A stretch of DNA of 64,000 nucleotides from Erythrobacter sp. Its GTDB lineage: Bacteria > Pseudomonadota > Alphaproteobacteria > Sphingomonadales > Sphingomonadaceae. The translations under genes and the position numbers were made by a program. The stretch lies in the NCBI GenBank assembly GCA_009993605.1, contig JAACTB010000015.1:1-64000 (forward strand). Direction: 5' to 3'. Shown in pieces: positions 43,846-53,446 of the stretch. Below the pieces are notes generated by a model, which saw nothing but the letters and a program-made list of their open reading frames with translations, searched no databases and was not told the origin of the DNA. Within the stretch, counting starts at the first letter, position 1; each line of letters starts with the position of its first letter.

Positions 43846-45132
43846 TTAGAAAGTATAGGCGGCGGAGACCATCACCCGCTTCTGATCGCCTTCCGATATG
43901 CCCTCACGCTGGAACACTTCTCCACGAAGGTTCAACGAAACGCGCGGCGACACATAATAGAGAGCGCCGATCACCGCACGAAACTCGTCCCCGATATTGC
44001 CGACGTCACCGGCAGAATATTCGACGTATTCGAGATCGCCGCGCAGGATCAGATCGCGTCGCAACTCGTGTTCGCCACGCAGGGCGACACCGGTGCTCAG
44101 GAAGTTGCTGAAAAGCGGATTGATCGTTCCGTCGACCGTCCGCCTTGCCTGGAGCTGGAACCGGGTGAGGCGCGTGGGGCTGTAATAGGCGTTGGCCTCG
44201 AACGAGACGGCGTCGATCGTCGGTTGCGACGGATCGTCATAGCTCAGGCGGCTGTATCCGACATTCCCGTCGAACGACAGCAACTCGGTCGCTTGGAACT
44301 GGACTCCGCCGACCACCGAAAAATTGTCGCCCGAACGGTCCGCCGCGAACACCGCCGGAAGCCCAGGCGCCGCAGTCGGCAGCGTCCCGTCATAATCGAA
44401 GCGGCCATACCGGGCCTCGACATAGATGCGCTGGTCCGGCCGGGACGAATAGCTCACCCGCCCGCGCCCCTGATAAAGCGTGTTGTCGCCGAAGCCGACG
44501 TCGAAGACCTGATCGCGGAAGACGTATTCGCCGTCATATGTGTTGCGCGCGATCCGCCCTTCTCCTTCGAGCGTGAACGATCCGATATCCTGCGCCACAC
44601 CCGCATTCGCGCCATACGAAAAGGCGCGCAGCGGTTGGTTGATATTGCCCCCCACAGTCACCTGCGACTGGCTGGAATCGTTCAACCTGATCTCTGCCCC
44701 GGCAAACGGCCGGGTCGATGTGCCAAGGCCGAAGCGCAAGCGCGTGGTCGCGAGAAACTGGAGGCGGTCTTCGGAATTGTTGTTGAGGAAGGTCTGGTAT
44801 CCGGTTGCCAGATCCAGCCGGATTTCGCGGTCCGGACGACGATCGGTGACCGACAGGCTGGGCCGCACCGAGACGATGACGTCATCGACATCGATCAGAT
44901 CCGACGCGAAAAGATTGTCGACATATTCGACCCCCGCTTCGACCTGCGGAACCAGTTCGAACGCGCCGATCGTGATCGGCGGGCTGGCGAATTCGGGCCG
45001 GGGCCGGTCCTCGATACGCGTTCGCGGATCGAAATCCTGCGCGCTCGCGCTCGCTGCCACGCAGGTCAGGCAGACCCCCGCCCCCCAGAGCGCACGCCTG
45101 CGGCGGTATGCGCGATCGAATATCCTAGCCAT
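43846..45132 (-). CDS. Outer-membrane beta-barrel protein of the EPS cluster
   Basis: 428-aa protein with a cleavable signal peptide (cut after ASASA, near residue 31). The mature region alternates aromatic and polar residues in many strands (for example GVEYVDNLFAS, RGRVSYSSRPDQRIYVEARYGRFDYDG) and ends in AAYTF, the C-terminal signature of outer-membrane insertion. It resembles the BBP2-like barrel family found in proteobacterial EPS loci, thought to act in polymer secretion. Gene order (autokinase, barrel, sugar transferase) supports that role. The start at 45132 is the first ATG before the signal. Confidence 0.85.
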   Translation of the reverse strand: MARIFDRAYRRRRALWGAGVCLTCVAASASAQDFDPRTRIEDRPRPEFASPPITIGAFELVPQVEAGVEYVDNLFASDLIDVDDVIVSVRPSLSVTDRRPDREIRLDLATGYQTFLNNNSEDRLQFLATTRLRFGLGTSTRPFAGAEIRLNDSSQSQVTVGGNINQPLRAFSYGANAGVAQDIGSFTLEGEGRIARNTYDGEYVFRDQVFDVGFGDNTLYQGRGRVSYSSRPDQRIYVEARYGRFDYDGTLPTAAPGLPAVFAADRSGDNFSVVGGVQFQATELLSFDGNVGYSRLSYDDPSQPTIDAVSFEANAYYSPTRLTRFQLQARRTVDGTINPLFSNFLSTGVALRGEHELRRDLILRGDLEYVEYSAGDVGNIGDEFRAVIGALYYVSPRVSLNLRGEVFQREGISEGDQKRVMVSAAYTF

Positions 45133-45171
45133 CCTGCCCTCACTTTCGCCCGCGAATCGATCGGATCGCGA

Positions 45172-47337
45172 TCAGTTCTGGTAGTAACCCCGGAATTTCT
45201 TGGTGTAGGCGTATACATCGCCATCGCCGGTGCTGGCGTATTTCCTGATATTGACCTGCGACAGCGCCAGGCCCGTAATCTTGGCCTTGGCGTCCACCAG
45301 CATCATCACCGCTGCCTCGACCGCCCGCATCGACGTCTTCTTCCATCGCGTGATGACGAGGACGCGATCCGCCGCACTGGCCAGGATGCGCCCTTCCGCC
45401 ACGCCGAGGATCGGCGCGGTATCGACGATGACGATGTCGAACCGTTCGCGTAGATTGTCGAACAGCTCCCTGACCTTCGCTTCGGTAAGGGGGTTGTGCG
45501 CCGAACTCGGCACGTCGCGCGTCCCCAGGACGGCAAGGCCGGACAGGGGATCGATCTTGAGGCATTCGTCGAGCGAGGCTTCCCCGGTCAGATAGGATCG
45601 CAGGTCGCGCTCATTGTCGTAATCCATCAAGACGCTCGCGCCGCGACGGCGCAAATCGGCATCGACGAGGACGACGTTCAGCCCTTCGGCGGCGCTGGTC
45701 CGTGCAATACAGACCGATGTGGTGGTCTTGCCCTCGCCCGGCAAAGCGGAGGTGATCGCGATGGTCCTCGGCTTGGCGCCGGGAGACAGCGTCAGGAAGG
45801 TCCGGATCGATCGGAACGCTTCGGCGAACAGCGAATGGGAATGCGCGATGACGTAATCGTGCGGGGGCTCCAGTGTCTTGCGCCCCTTCACGGTCGAGGA
45901 CAGAGCCGGGATCGCGCCGGCATAGCGCAATTTCAGGCGCCGCTCGACATCGCGCTTGGTCTGGACGCCGCGGCGCAGATACTCCGCGACCAGGATCGCG
46001 AACAGGCCCGCGCTCAGCGCTAACACCAATCCGGCCAGCGCGATGAGGACATAGTTCGGACTGGACGGCGCGGTCGGCACGATCGCGCGCGAGGCGATGG
46101 TCGCATCCGGCATGGCGCTGTTGCGCAATGCGCCCGATTCCTGCGAGCGTTCCAGGAAGGATTCGTAGATCGCCTGCGCGGCGTCGGCCTTCTGCTCCAA
46201 CGCGCTGAGGCCCGTCTGCGCGACGCTGTTGCCGCGCACCACGCCCAAGGCCCGCCCCCGGCTCGAATCGAGCGAATTGACGCGCGATTGCGCCGTCGCG
46301 ACCTCGGCTTCGAGATTGGAGAGGACCCGGTCGATCTCGTCCTGGATCCTCGCGCGGATATCGCGCAGTTCTTCCTCGACCTGGCGCCGTTCGGGATAAA
46401 GCGCCCCGTACCGTTCGCGCAACACCGCCAGCCGCGCACTCGCCGTCGCTTCCTGCTGGCGCAGGCTGGCGATCGTCCCGGATCCCAGCGCCGCGCCCAC
46501 ATCGGCCCCGCCGCTGCCACGGGTCAGCTGCTGGCGTGCGGAATTGTAGCGCCCCCGCTTTTCGGCCAGATCGGCGCGTGCCTGCGCCAGTTCGGTGTTG
46601 AGGTTGGAGACCTCCTGTTCGGCATTCGTGCCGCTATTGCTGCTGGAGAGCCCGCGCGAGGCGCGATACTGGTCGACGGCGGCCTGCGTCGAAATCGCAT
46701 TGCGCTGCAATTCGGACAGGCGTGCATTGATGAATTCCGACGAGGAATCGCTGCGCGCGGTCTTCGCCTCGACCTGGCTGACGAGATAGGCTTCGGCGAC
46801 GAGGTTGGCCGCCGCCGCGGTGAAGGCCGCATCGTCGCTGACGGCGGAAATGTCGACCACGCGCACGTCGCCGGTCCGCGATACATTGGTGATCGCGCCG
46901 ATTTGCCGACCGATCATTTCGATCTCGTCGGCAGTGAACGGATCGCCATCGGGAGACGCGAAGCGATCGGCGTAAAGCTCCGCCGCGCGATCCGCCACCA
47001 GGGGGGAGGAGATCAGCGCGATCTCGGTATCCACTTCGTCGACCCCGACGATATTCTGGCTCGCATTGGGGCCGGTCGTACGAATGGGCTCGGACGTAGG
47101 TTCAATCAGGACGCTCGCCGCGGCGAAATATTGCGGGGTGAGCGTCGCCATGATCGCCCCGGTCAGGCCGAGGATCGCCAGCACGACGATGCAGAACAGC
47201 GCGAGATTGCGGCGGAAAACCTGCCAGATCAGGCCAGGATCGGGCAGCAGCGGCACACCCGTGGAAGGCGAAGACGCCTCCGCCGAGGCATCGCCCGGAT
47301 CGTTGGGATCGAAATCTTGAGGTTCTGTGCCTGCCAT
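45172..47337 (-). CDS. Polysaccharide co-polymerase fused to tyrosine autokinase (Wzc/ExoP type)
   Basis: 721-aa inner-membrane protein. It has an N-terminal Wzz domain with TM1 (FCIVVLAILGLTGAIMATL), a long periplasmic coiled coil (about 180-400), and TM2 (ALAGLVLALSAGLFAILVAEYLRR). A cytoplasmic BY-kinase domain follows with Walker A ALPGEGKTT (near residue 530), A' VVLVDADLRR and B IVIVDTAP. The tail VYAYTKKFRGYYQN is tyrosine-rich: five Tyr in the last 23 residues. These autophosphorylate to control EPS chain length and export. The long open frame upstream is only the antisense and downstream shadow of the flippase; ATG 47337 is the real start. Confidence 0.92.
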   Translation of the reverse strand: MAGTEPQDFDPNDPGDASAEASSPSTGVPLLPDPGLIWQVFRRNLALFCIVVLAILGLTGAIMATLTPQYFAAASVLIEPTSEPIRTTGPNASQNIVGVDEVDTEIALISSPLVADRAAELYADRFASPDGDPFTADEIEMIGRQIGAITNVSRTGDVRVVDISAVSDDAAFTAAAANLVAEAYLVSQVEAKTARSDSSSEFINARLSELQRNAISTQAAVDQYRASRGLSSSNSGTNAEQEVSNLNTELAQARADLAEKRGRYNSARQQLTRGSGGADVGAALGSGTIASLRQQEATASARLAVLRERYGALYPERRQVEEELRDIRARIQDEIDRVLSNLEAEVATAQSRVNSLDSSRGRALGVVRGNSVAQTGLSALEQKADAAQAIYESFLERSQESGALRNSAMPDATIASRAIVPTAPSSPNYVLIALAGLVLALSAGLFAILVAEYLRRGVQTKRDVERRLKLRYAGAIPALSSTVKGRKTLEPPHDYVIAHSHSLFAEAFRSIRTFLTLSPGAKPRTIAITSALPGEGKTTTSVCIARTSAAEGLNVVLVDADLRRRGASVLMDYDNERDLRSYLTGEASLDECLKIDPLSGLAVLGTRDVPSSAHNPLTEAKVRELFDNLRERFDIVIVDTAPILGVAEGRILASAADRVLVITRWKKTSMRAVEAAVMMLVDAKAKITGLALSQVNIRKYASTGDGDVYAYTKKFRGYYQN

Positions 47338-47366
47338 ATCGTGTGCTTTTTCCCGAGCTTCGTCGC

Positions 47367-48893
47367 TTACCGGATCCGGCGGGATGATTTCGCACCCGGC
47401 CTTGCCTTCGCCAGTCCCGCAAGTGCGAGGCCCGCAAGTTCCCGTTCCGCACTGGCGGGCCCGGCGAATACGGCGTGAAGGGCGAAAAGTGAAGCGGCAA
47501 ACGCAGCCGCGCCTGCCGCGATGATTGCGGCCAGTGTCAGAATCGAGGGAAGGTCCGTCCCCGTCGGCGGAAAAGTCTCGACCAGCAGCAGCACGAGCGC
47601 GGCCATTACGACCGAAGCCACAAACGGCCTCGCCGCCAGGCCGATCTGTTCGCGAAGCGGGCTGGCGACCAGTTTTCTGACCATGGCCATGTTGATCGCG
47701 GCATTGGCGATGGCGGACGCCACCAGGGCGATCGACAATCCCTCGAGCCCTCCCAGCGCGCTTTCCCGTCCGACGGCGAGGCCGAGGACAAGCAAGGGCA
47801 TCTGGATCAGGAAGGAGCGGACGTTGCGCCACAGGATCTCGTTCGTCCGGCCCGTGGCCATGGCGAGCGGGAGCGCGTTCTGGACCGCCTGGACCGAGCT
47901 GGCGATCGCGACTGCCTGGAGGACCGGCACGGCGGGCAGCCATTTCGCGCCGAGGATGATCAGGACCACGGGCTGCGCCACGGCGGCGAGGCCGAAGCCG
48001 AATGGCAGCGCCGCGAGGCTGGTCATCGCCTGCGCCCTGACATAGGCGGCGCGCATCCGTCCAAGATCGTCCGCCATGCGGCTGAAGGCCGGAAACAAAG
48101 TCGCCTGCAAGGCCCCGATCGATTCGCGCACCGGCATGGATGCCACCCGCTCGCCAACCGAAAACTGGCCCACCGCCACGGTCGGGAGGAAAGCGCCCGC
48201 GACCAGCGGCACCGCGCGCAGATTGATCGTCTTCACGATCTCGGCAAAGGTCAGCCAGATCGAAAAGGACATCAGCGCGCGCCACCGCGAAAGGTGGAAG
48301 CGCGGACGGTAGGGTATTTTGATATAGGTCAGCGCGATCCGCGCCAGCGTCGCCGCCGCACTGCCGAGGATCAGCGCCCAGTAGGATTGCATCACGAAGG
48401 CGATGGCCACCGCTACGACGAGCGAGACGAGTTTTTCCACCACGTCGAATTCGAAATCGGGCCGAAAATCGAGAGCGCGCCGGAACACGACGATCCGGGG
48501 ATTTTCTAGCGCGCGCGCGGCGGCGGTGAAGGCAACGACCGCGAAAATCGGGATCAGGCGCGGTTCGGAATAGGCGGCGGCCATCGGCCAGGCGACGGCC
48601 ATGAGGATCGCGGAGATCGCCAGGGCGCGGATGAGGTTGAGCGTCCAGGCGGAATGATAATCGGCATCCGCCGGATCGTCGAACTGGACCAGCGCCTGGG
48701 TCAGCGACAATTCCGACATGGAACCCACCACGGCGGCAGCGGCCATGGCGATCGCGACGAGCCCGAAATCGTCGGGCGAAAGCAGGCGCGCCAGCACGAT
48801 CGTGCTGATCAGGCCGCTCAGATTCACGACGATTCGCCCCGCACCCATCCAGGCTGCGCCTCTCAGCACCTTGCGGCCGCCTTGCAGGGTCAT
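47367..48893 (-). CDS. Wzx-type flippase of the EPS cluster
   Basis: 508-aa polytopic protein of the lipopolysaccharide flippase (WzxC-like) family, with the entry motif GRIVVNLSGLISTIVLARLLSPDDFGLVAIAMA and about twelve to fourteen helices. It should move the lipid-linked EPS repeat unit to the periplasmic side. The ATG at 48893 begins the conserved part; the open frame further upstream is not protein-like. It is followed by the autokinase gene after 29 bp. It is a paralogue of the flippase at 1075-2670. The start is divergent from the low-GC glycosyltransferase, across a 218-bp gap. Confidence 0.9.
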   Translation of the reverse strand: MTLQGGRKVLRGAAWMGAGRIVVNLSGLISTIVLARLLSPDDFGLVAIAMAAAAVVGSMSELSLTQALVQFDDPADADYHSAWTLNLIRALAISAILMAVAWPMAAAYSEPRLIPIFAVVAFTAAARALENPRIVVFRRALDFRPDFEFDVVEKLVSLVVAVAIAFVMQSYWALILGSAAATLARIALTYIKIPYRPRFHLSRWRALMSFSIWLTFAEIVKTINLRAVPLVAGAFLPTVAVGQFSVGERVASMPVRESIGALQATLFPAFSRMADDLGRMRAAYVRAQAMTSLAALPFGFGLAAVAQPVVLIILGAKWLPAVPVLQAVAIASSVQAVQNALPLAMATGRTNEILWRNVRSFLIQMPLLVLGLAVGRESALGGLEGLSIALVASAIANAAINMAMVRKLVASPLREQIGLAARPFVASVVMAALVLLLVETFPPTGTDLPSILTLAAIIAAGAAAFAASLFALHAVFAGPASAERELAGLALAGLAKARPGAKSSRRIR

Positions 48894-49111
48894 CTCACGG
48901 GTTTCATATTGCAGTGCACAATGATAGGCGCTCGGACCGAGTATGTATAGTCTCGCTGCGCCGCGCGGCGAATTCCGCAGGACTAGCGAGGTGGTGGACG
49001 GTCGAAGCACGCCGGTTCGCTGGCAAAAGGGAGAATCGCCTTGACCGACGCCCCAGCATCGTCCCCACCCTTTCGCGAGGCGCATCCCGCCCCGATCGGA
49101 GACGACAAGGG

Positions 49112-49972
49112 ATGAGAATTCCCGGCAAATGGCGAATGCAAATGGCCTGGCGCGCATTGCGCGAGCGACGCCGCCATGCACAGGCGATCGCAGCCGTAGA
49201 GCGATTTCCTCGCGAGACGCACAAAAAATCGCACAATCTTGACAGACCGCTCGTCGTGACTCTGACCTCCTACCCCGCTCGCTTCGGTGATTTGGACAAG
49301 ACGCTGAAAAGCCTGCTCGATCAGACGATCTCGCCGGATCTCGTGATTTTGTGGCTTGCGGAAAGCGATTTGGGCGAACTTCCAGATTCGGTAAAAAATC
49401 TTAAGAACTTCGATCTTGAAATTAGGCCGTGTGCTGACCTCAGATCGTACAAGAAACTGGTTCCTGCTCTCGAAAGCTTTCCTGACAGCTTTCTGGTTAC
49501 TGCCGATGACGATCTGTACTACCCGAAAGATTGGCTGAAAAACCTGATTGCTACTTATCCGGGCGGTCAGATTATTCCCTGCCATCGGATGCATATGGCC
49601 AAGCGCCGATCGGACGGTTTTCTCTTACCCTACAATGAGTGGGAATTGGAAACCTCGCGGCGCGAAGCTGCTGACGAAAGGGAGATTCTTTTCCCGACAG
49701 GGGGTGCGGGATGCCTTTATCCTCCAGGCTCTCTCGATCCGGTCGTGACAAATGAAGATCTTTTTCTGAAATTGGCGCCGAATGCCGATGACGTCTGGTT
49801 TTTCTGGTGTGCTCGAATGGCTATGTCGAAACACATCAATACGCCGCAGACATTTCACATGACGGAGTGGCCTTCATCTCAAGATGTTGCGCTGAAACAC
49901 GATAACTTCTTTTCCAACGGCAACGACACGCAAATAAGAGCGTTGGAAGAGTATTTCGGGCCAGTTCCCTAA
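49112..49972 (+). CDS. Glycosyltransferase-like protein with unusually low GC
   Basis: 286-aa protein resembling small GT-A glycosyltransferases from O-antigen loci. It has LVVTLTSYPARFGDLDKTLKSLLDQTISPDLVILWLAE near the start and the DxD-type LVTADDDLYYPKDWL that binds the nucleotide sugar, followed by CHRMHMAKR and PTGGAGCLYPP, as in polysaccharide pyruvyl or galactosyl transferases. The start at 49112 is chosen from the protein-like sequence; an ATG at 49136 (MQMAWRAL) is near. The coding sequence is visibly poorer in G+C than its neighbours, as in recently acquired O-antigen genes. Confidence 0.75.
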   Translation: MRIPGKWRMQMAWRALRERRRHAQAIAAVERFPRETHKKSHNLDRPLVVTLTSYPARFGDLDKTLKSLLDQTISPDLVILWLAESDLGELPDSVKNLKNFDLEIRPCADLRSYKKLVPALESFPDSFLVTADDDLYYPKDWLKNLIATYPGGQIIPCHRMHMAKRRSDGFLLPYNEWELETSRREAADEREILFPTGGAGCLYPPGSLDPVVTNEDLFLKLAPNADDVWFFWCARMAMSKHINTPQTFHMTEWPSSQDVALKHDNFFSNGNDTQIRALEEYFGPVP

Positions 49973-49988
49973 TATCAGGAATTATTTC

Positions 49989-51239
49989 GTGAAGCGCATT
50001 TCCTTCATCATGCCGAGCTTCAACCGCGCCGGTTACATTGCGGAATCGATCGAATCCGTGCTCGCGCAGATGCAAGCCGATGACGAGCTGCTGGTCGTCG
50101 ACGATGGATCGACCGACGACACCGAAAGCGCGGTCGCCCCCTATCTCGACCGGCTGCGATATGTGCGCCAGGACAATGCCGGCAAAGCCGCCGCGCTCAA
50201 TCGCGCGATGGAGATGACGAGCGGGACATATGTCTGGATCTGCGACGACGACGACCTGCTCCTGCCCGGCGCGGTGGACGCGCTTGTCGGCGCCATCACG
50301 CAATCGGGGGCCGACATGGTCTTCGGGCAGTATACCCGCTTCCGCATGAAGGGCGGACAGCGGATCGATCTGGGCACCGGATACTGGCCCGATTTCTCCT
50401 CGGGCAGCGTCAATCGGCATTTCCTCGAGGACATGAGCTCCCATCACAACGGATCGCTCGTGAGGCGCGCCACCTATGACCGGCTCGGCCCGTTCGATAC
50501 CGGCATGTTGCGCTCGCAGGATTACGAGATGTTCGTCCGCATCGCGCTGTCGTCCTCGATCGTCTATGTCGACAGGGACGTTTTCCTGCAACGCAAGCAC
50601 GATGGCGATCGCGGCCCCAAGGCGATCAAGCACAAGGCCGGAAAAACGGACGCCATGTGGGTCAATTTCGACCGCAAGATCTTTGCGCGGCTGCGGGATC
50701 TGGTGCCGCAAGCCTTTTTCACCTCGATGTTCGCCGGTCCCGACGACGCGCTGCGACGTCGGGCGGGTCTGCTCCAGCGCGCCTGCATCCTCGCCCGGCA
50801 CGGCTGGTGGGATGCGGCGCTCGACGATTGCGAGCGGGCCAGTGCGATCGCCACCGATACGCCGCTGCATCCGCTGGAGATCGCGACCTGCCGCAGGATG
50901 AGCGCGGGCAAGCACGGCTTTGCCGAAATGCTCGCGAAGGACACTACCGCCGCCTTGCGCGCTCTCGGCCGCAAAAATCCGCTCGGCGCGGCGATCGTGG
51001 GGCAAATCCACCGCGGCCTGTTCTGGCGGCTGCGGAGCGAGGCGCCGGGTGACAAGGTCGCCGCGCTGAAAGTGCTGGCCAGGCCGTCCGCCCTCGTCTC
51101 GCTGCTCCGCCGCCGATTGCCCCGGCACGATCGGGCTCAATCGCAGCCCGCCGATCAGAGCCTGCGCGAGACCATTCCCGATTTCGCCATCGCGCAGGAC
51201 GCTCTGCGCGAATGGCGGGCCGCTATCGGTCGCGCCTGA
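49989..51239 (+). CDS. Family 2 glycosyltransferase with long C-terminal extension
   Basis: 416-aa GT2 enzyme starting with GTG. The N-terminal GT-A domain (about 1-250) has FIMPSFNRAGYIAESIESVLAQ, LLVVDDGSTDDTE and the metal-binding YVWICDDDDLLLPGA, and RSQDYEMFVRIAL as the acceptor-side acidic motif. The C-terminal ~160 residues are alpha-helical and basic, with no membrane helix. It begins 17 bp after the low-GC transferase, so the two are likely cotranscribed. It ends by overlapping the next, opposite-strand glycosyltransferase by 17 bp. Confidence 0.88.
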   Translation: MKRISFIMPSFNRAGYIAESIESVLAQMQADDELLVVDDGSTDDTESAVAPYLDRLRYVRQDNAGKAAALNRAMEMTSGTYVWICDDDDLLLPGAVDALVGAITQSGADMVFGQYTRFRMKGGQRIDLGTGYWPDFSSGSVNRHFLEDMSSHHNGSLVRRATYDRLGPFDTGMLRSQDYEMFVRIALSSSIVYVDRDVFLQRKHDGDRGPKAIKHKAGKTDAMWVNFDRKIFARLRDLVPQAFFTSMFAGPDDALRRRAGLLQRACILARHGWWDAALDDCERASAIATDTPLHPLEIATCRRMSAGKHGFAEMLAKDTTAALRALGRKNPLGAAIVGQIHRGLFWRLRSEAPGDKVAALKVLARPSALVSLLRRRLPRHDRAQSQPADQSLRETIPDFAIAQDALREWRAAIGRA

Positions 51240-52215
51240 AATCGGCTCGGGTCAGGAGGCTGCGCGGTCGAAACGGTTGCGGCCCGCCTTTGCCCGTGAG
51301 CCCCTGCCAGCGGTCTTTGGCGATATCCACGAGCGCGGTCGGCTTGCGCAATCCGTCCCTTATTCCGGCGACGACACCCTGATCGTTCCGCGCCGCGAGG
51401 ACTTCGCGGTGATGCAGGCGGCGCTTGGTCGACTTAACCCTTCGCCGCAAGAGATCTTCCTGGGAGCGGGAGAGGTCCAGCGTGTCGGCGAGGCGGGATT
51501 CGTGGCGATAGAGCTGCGCGAGATCGTTCACCGAATGCAGCCCGCTCAGCGAATTTTCCCGGACCAGCGCGGCATAACCGCAATTGGCGATCACGCGGTA
51601 GCGCGCCCCCTTGGCGAGCGCCTCGCAATACAGCAGGAAATCCTCTCCGAGGCGGCAATCCTCGGCATAGTCGAGATCGTGGCGCACCAGAAATTCGCGG
51701 CGCATGACAGGCTTCAGAAAGCCGAGTTCGCCGCGCGGCTTTCCATGCCGGGGGATATTGCCGTCGACGAAACTGGTAAAATCGAGTTCCATCGCTTGCG
51801 AAGGCTCGTCCGCGAAACTGCGGCGGATCGCCTCGATCTGGTCGAAGCGGGTGAAGAAGACGATGTTGTCGGCGCAGAAATCCCAATCCGGTTCGGCGAA
51901 CATCGCCGTGAAGCGCCCGGGCAACAGGATGTCGTCGCCATCGAGAATGGCGATGAAGGGCGATGTCGTGGCCTCTATCGCCAGATTGCGCGCCCTGGCG
52001 GGGCCACTGTTGATTGGCTGGCGGATCAGCGTCACCCGCGAATCTTCGCGCGCCAGATCGTCGACAACGGCGGCGGTCTCGTCCGAAGAAGCATCGTCCA
52101 CCACGACGACCTCTGCCGTTTCGGCTTGATCCAGAGCGCTGCGCACCGCATCCCGAATGGTCGGCGCGACATTGTAGGCGGCGATGATTACGGCCACCGA
52201 CCTGTCCGGGATCAT
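51223..52215 (-). CDS. Family 2 glycosyltransferase
   Basis: 330-aa GT2 enzyme. It has VAVIIAAYNVAPTIRDAVRSALDQ, VVVVDDASSDETAAVVDDL, the DxD motif in FIAILDGDDILLPGRF, and YAEDCRLGEDFLLYCEALAKGARY in the acceptor region (ED motif). It is soluble or peripheral. Similar in layout to the enzyme at 59324-60310 (both have a DNIVFFT/DNPTQFG stretch after the DxD), so the two are probably paralogues adding different sugars. It is convergent with the previous gene and divergent from the GT4-type gene at 52337. Confidence 0.88.
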   Translation of the reverse strand: MIPDRSVAVIIAAYNVAPTIRDAVRSALDQAETAEVVVVDDASSDETAAVVDDLAREDSRVTLIRQPINSGPARARNLAIEATTSPFIAILDGDDILLPGRFTAMFAEPDWDFCADNIVFFTRFDQIEAIRRSFADEPSQAMELDFTSFVDGNIPRHGKPRGELGFLKPVMRREFLVRHDLDYAEDCRLGEDFLLYCEALAKGARYRVIANCGYAALVRENSLSGLHSVNDLAQLYRHESRLADTLDLSRSQEDLLRRRVKSTKRRLHHREVLAARNDQGVVAGIRDGLRKPTALVDIAKDRWQGLTGKGGPQPFRPRSLLTRADFRRDR

Positions 52216-52336
52216 ATCCGATCCCTCGGGTAAGAAAGGCGGCGCTGTCGCATCGACACTCCTCGAAGGGTGGCGAAGGATCGCCAGCCGCGCCTCTCTT
52301 TACCGAATCTGTTTCCTTCGGCAACACGGCGCGCAC

Positions 52337-53446
52337 ATGCATATCGGCTATCTCGTCCACAATCTGAACGACCCTGCGGTGGAACGGCGCTGCGCCATGC
52401 TGGAGCGTGGCGGAGCAAAGGTGAAGCTGGCCGGATTCTGCCGGGATGCCAAGCTGTCCGATGCGATCGTGCGCAGGCAACCGTTCCTGCTGGGCCGGAC
52501 GCAGGATTCCGCCATGGTCCAGCGTATACTGGGGACTCTGCGCGCCGCCGCGTTCCATGGCGATCTCGCGCGATATCTTGGCGACTGCGATGCGCTGGTG
52601 GCCCGCAATCTCGAACAATTGGGCGTGGCCCGCGCGGTGGTCGGCGATCGGCCGCTGGTCTACGAATGCCTCGACATCCACCACACGCTGGTCGGCACCG
52701 GACCGCTTGCGAAACTGGTGCGCGCCGTCGAAGCGCGCCTCTTGCCGCGCGTCGACCTGCTCTGGACCTCCTCGATGGCCTTCGTCGACAACCATTTCGC
52801 CCACACCGCGCTCGATTGTCCGGTCGAATTGGTGGAGAACAAGCTGCTGGTCGACAGCGTGGAGGATTTTCCCAACATCCCGCAACCCGATCCCCACGGC
52901 AAGATCCGCATCGGCTGGTTCGGAATGCTGAGGTGCCGCAAGACGCTCGCCGTGCTGACGGACCTTGTTGCCGCCATGCCCGATCGGCTCGAGGTGCTGA
53001 TCGCCGGGAAACCCTCGCCAGCGGTGTTCACCGATTTCGAAGGGCAAACCGCCCGCGCCGAAGGAATCACCTATCACGGGCCCTATCGGTACAATGACCT
53101 GCCAGACCTTTACGGCCGGTGCCATTTCGCCTGGACGATCGACTGGTTCGAGGAAGGCTTGAACAGCAGCTGGCTGCTCCCCAATCGCATCTACGAATCG
53201 CTCGCGCATGGCAGCGTGCCGATCGCGCTGGCCGATATCGCGGTCGGGCGCTGGTTGCGCCTTCACGATGCGGGGCTGTTGATCGCGAACCCGGACGCGA
53301 TCGCCGCCGAACTCGCCCGCCTGACACCCGAGGATATCGCCGCGCACCAAGCCCGTGTGCGCGCTATTCCCCGCCGCGCGGTTCTGGCCGACGATCGGGA
53401 CTGCCGGGGCCTCGTAGACACCGTCAAGGCACTCGCCCGCGCATGA
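52337..53446 (+). CDS. GT-B fold (group 1/GT4-type) glycosyltransferase
   Basis: 369-aa transferase with a GT-B layout. The N-terminal Rossmann half starts MHIGYLVHNLNDPAVERRCAML. The C-terminal half has IRIGWFGMLRCRKTLAVLTDLVAAMP, LEVLIAGKP and the nucleotide-binding EEGLNSSWLLPNRIYESLAHGSVPI region with the E-x7-E-like acidic pattern. The ATG at 52337 matches the conserved strand; the open frame runs upstream to 52184. Its stop overlaps the next gene by ATGA, so translation is coupled to the ExoA-like enzyme. Part of EPS repeat-unit assembly. Confidence 0.85.
   Translation: MHIGYLVHNLNDPAVERRCAMLERGGAKVKLAGFCRDAKLSDAIVRRQPFLLGRTQDSAMVQRILGTLRAAAFHGDLARYLGDCDALVARNLEQLGVARAVVGDRPLVYECLDIHHTLVGTGPLAKLVRAVEARLLPRVDLLWTSSMAFVDNHFAHTALDCPVELVENKLLVDSVEDFPNIPQPDPHGKIRIGWFGMLRCRKTLAVLTDLVAAMPDRLEVLIAGKPSPAVFTDFEGQTARAEGITYHGPYRYNDLPDLYGRCHFAWTIDWFEEGLNSSWLLPNRIYESLAHGSVPIALADIAVGRWLRLHDAGLLIANPDAIAAELARLTPEDIAAHQARVRAIPRRAVLADDRDCRGLVDTVKALARA

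Noticed and set aside
47338-48285. An upstream extension of the autokinase frame by over 300 codons
   Set aside because: The extension is out-of-frame sequence of the flippase gene and is not protein-like; the autokinase begins at 47337 with a normal Wzz domain.
49836-51140. A 434-codon minus-strand open frame
   Set aside because: It is antisense to a clear family 2 glycosyltransferase with conserved motifs.
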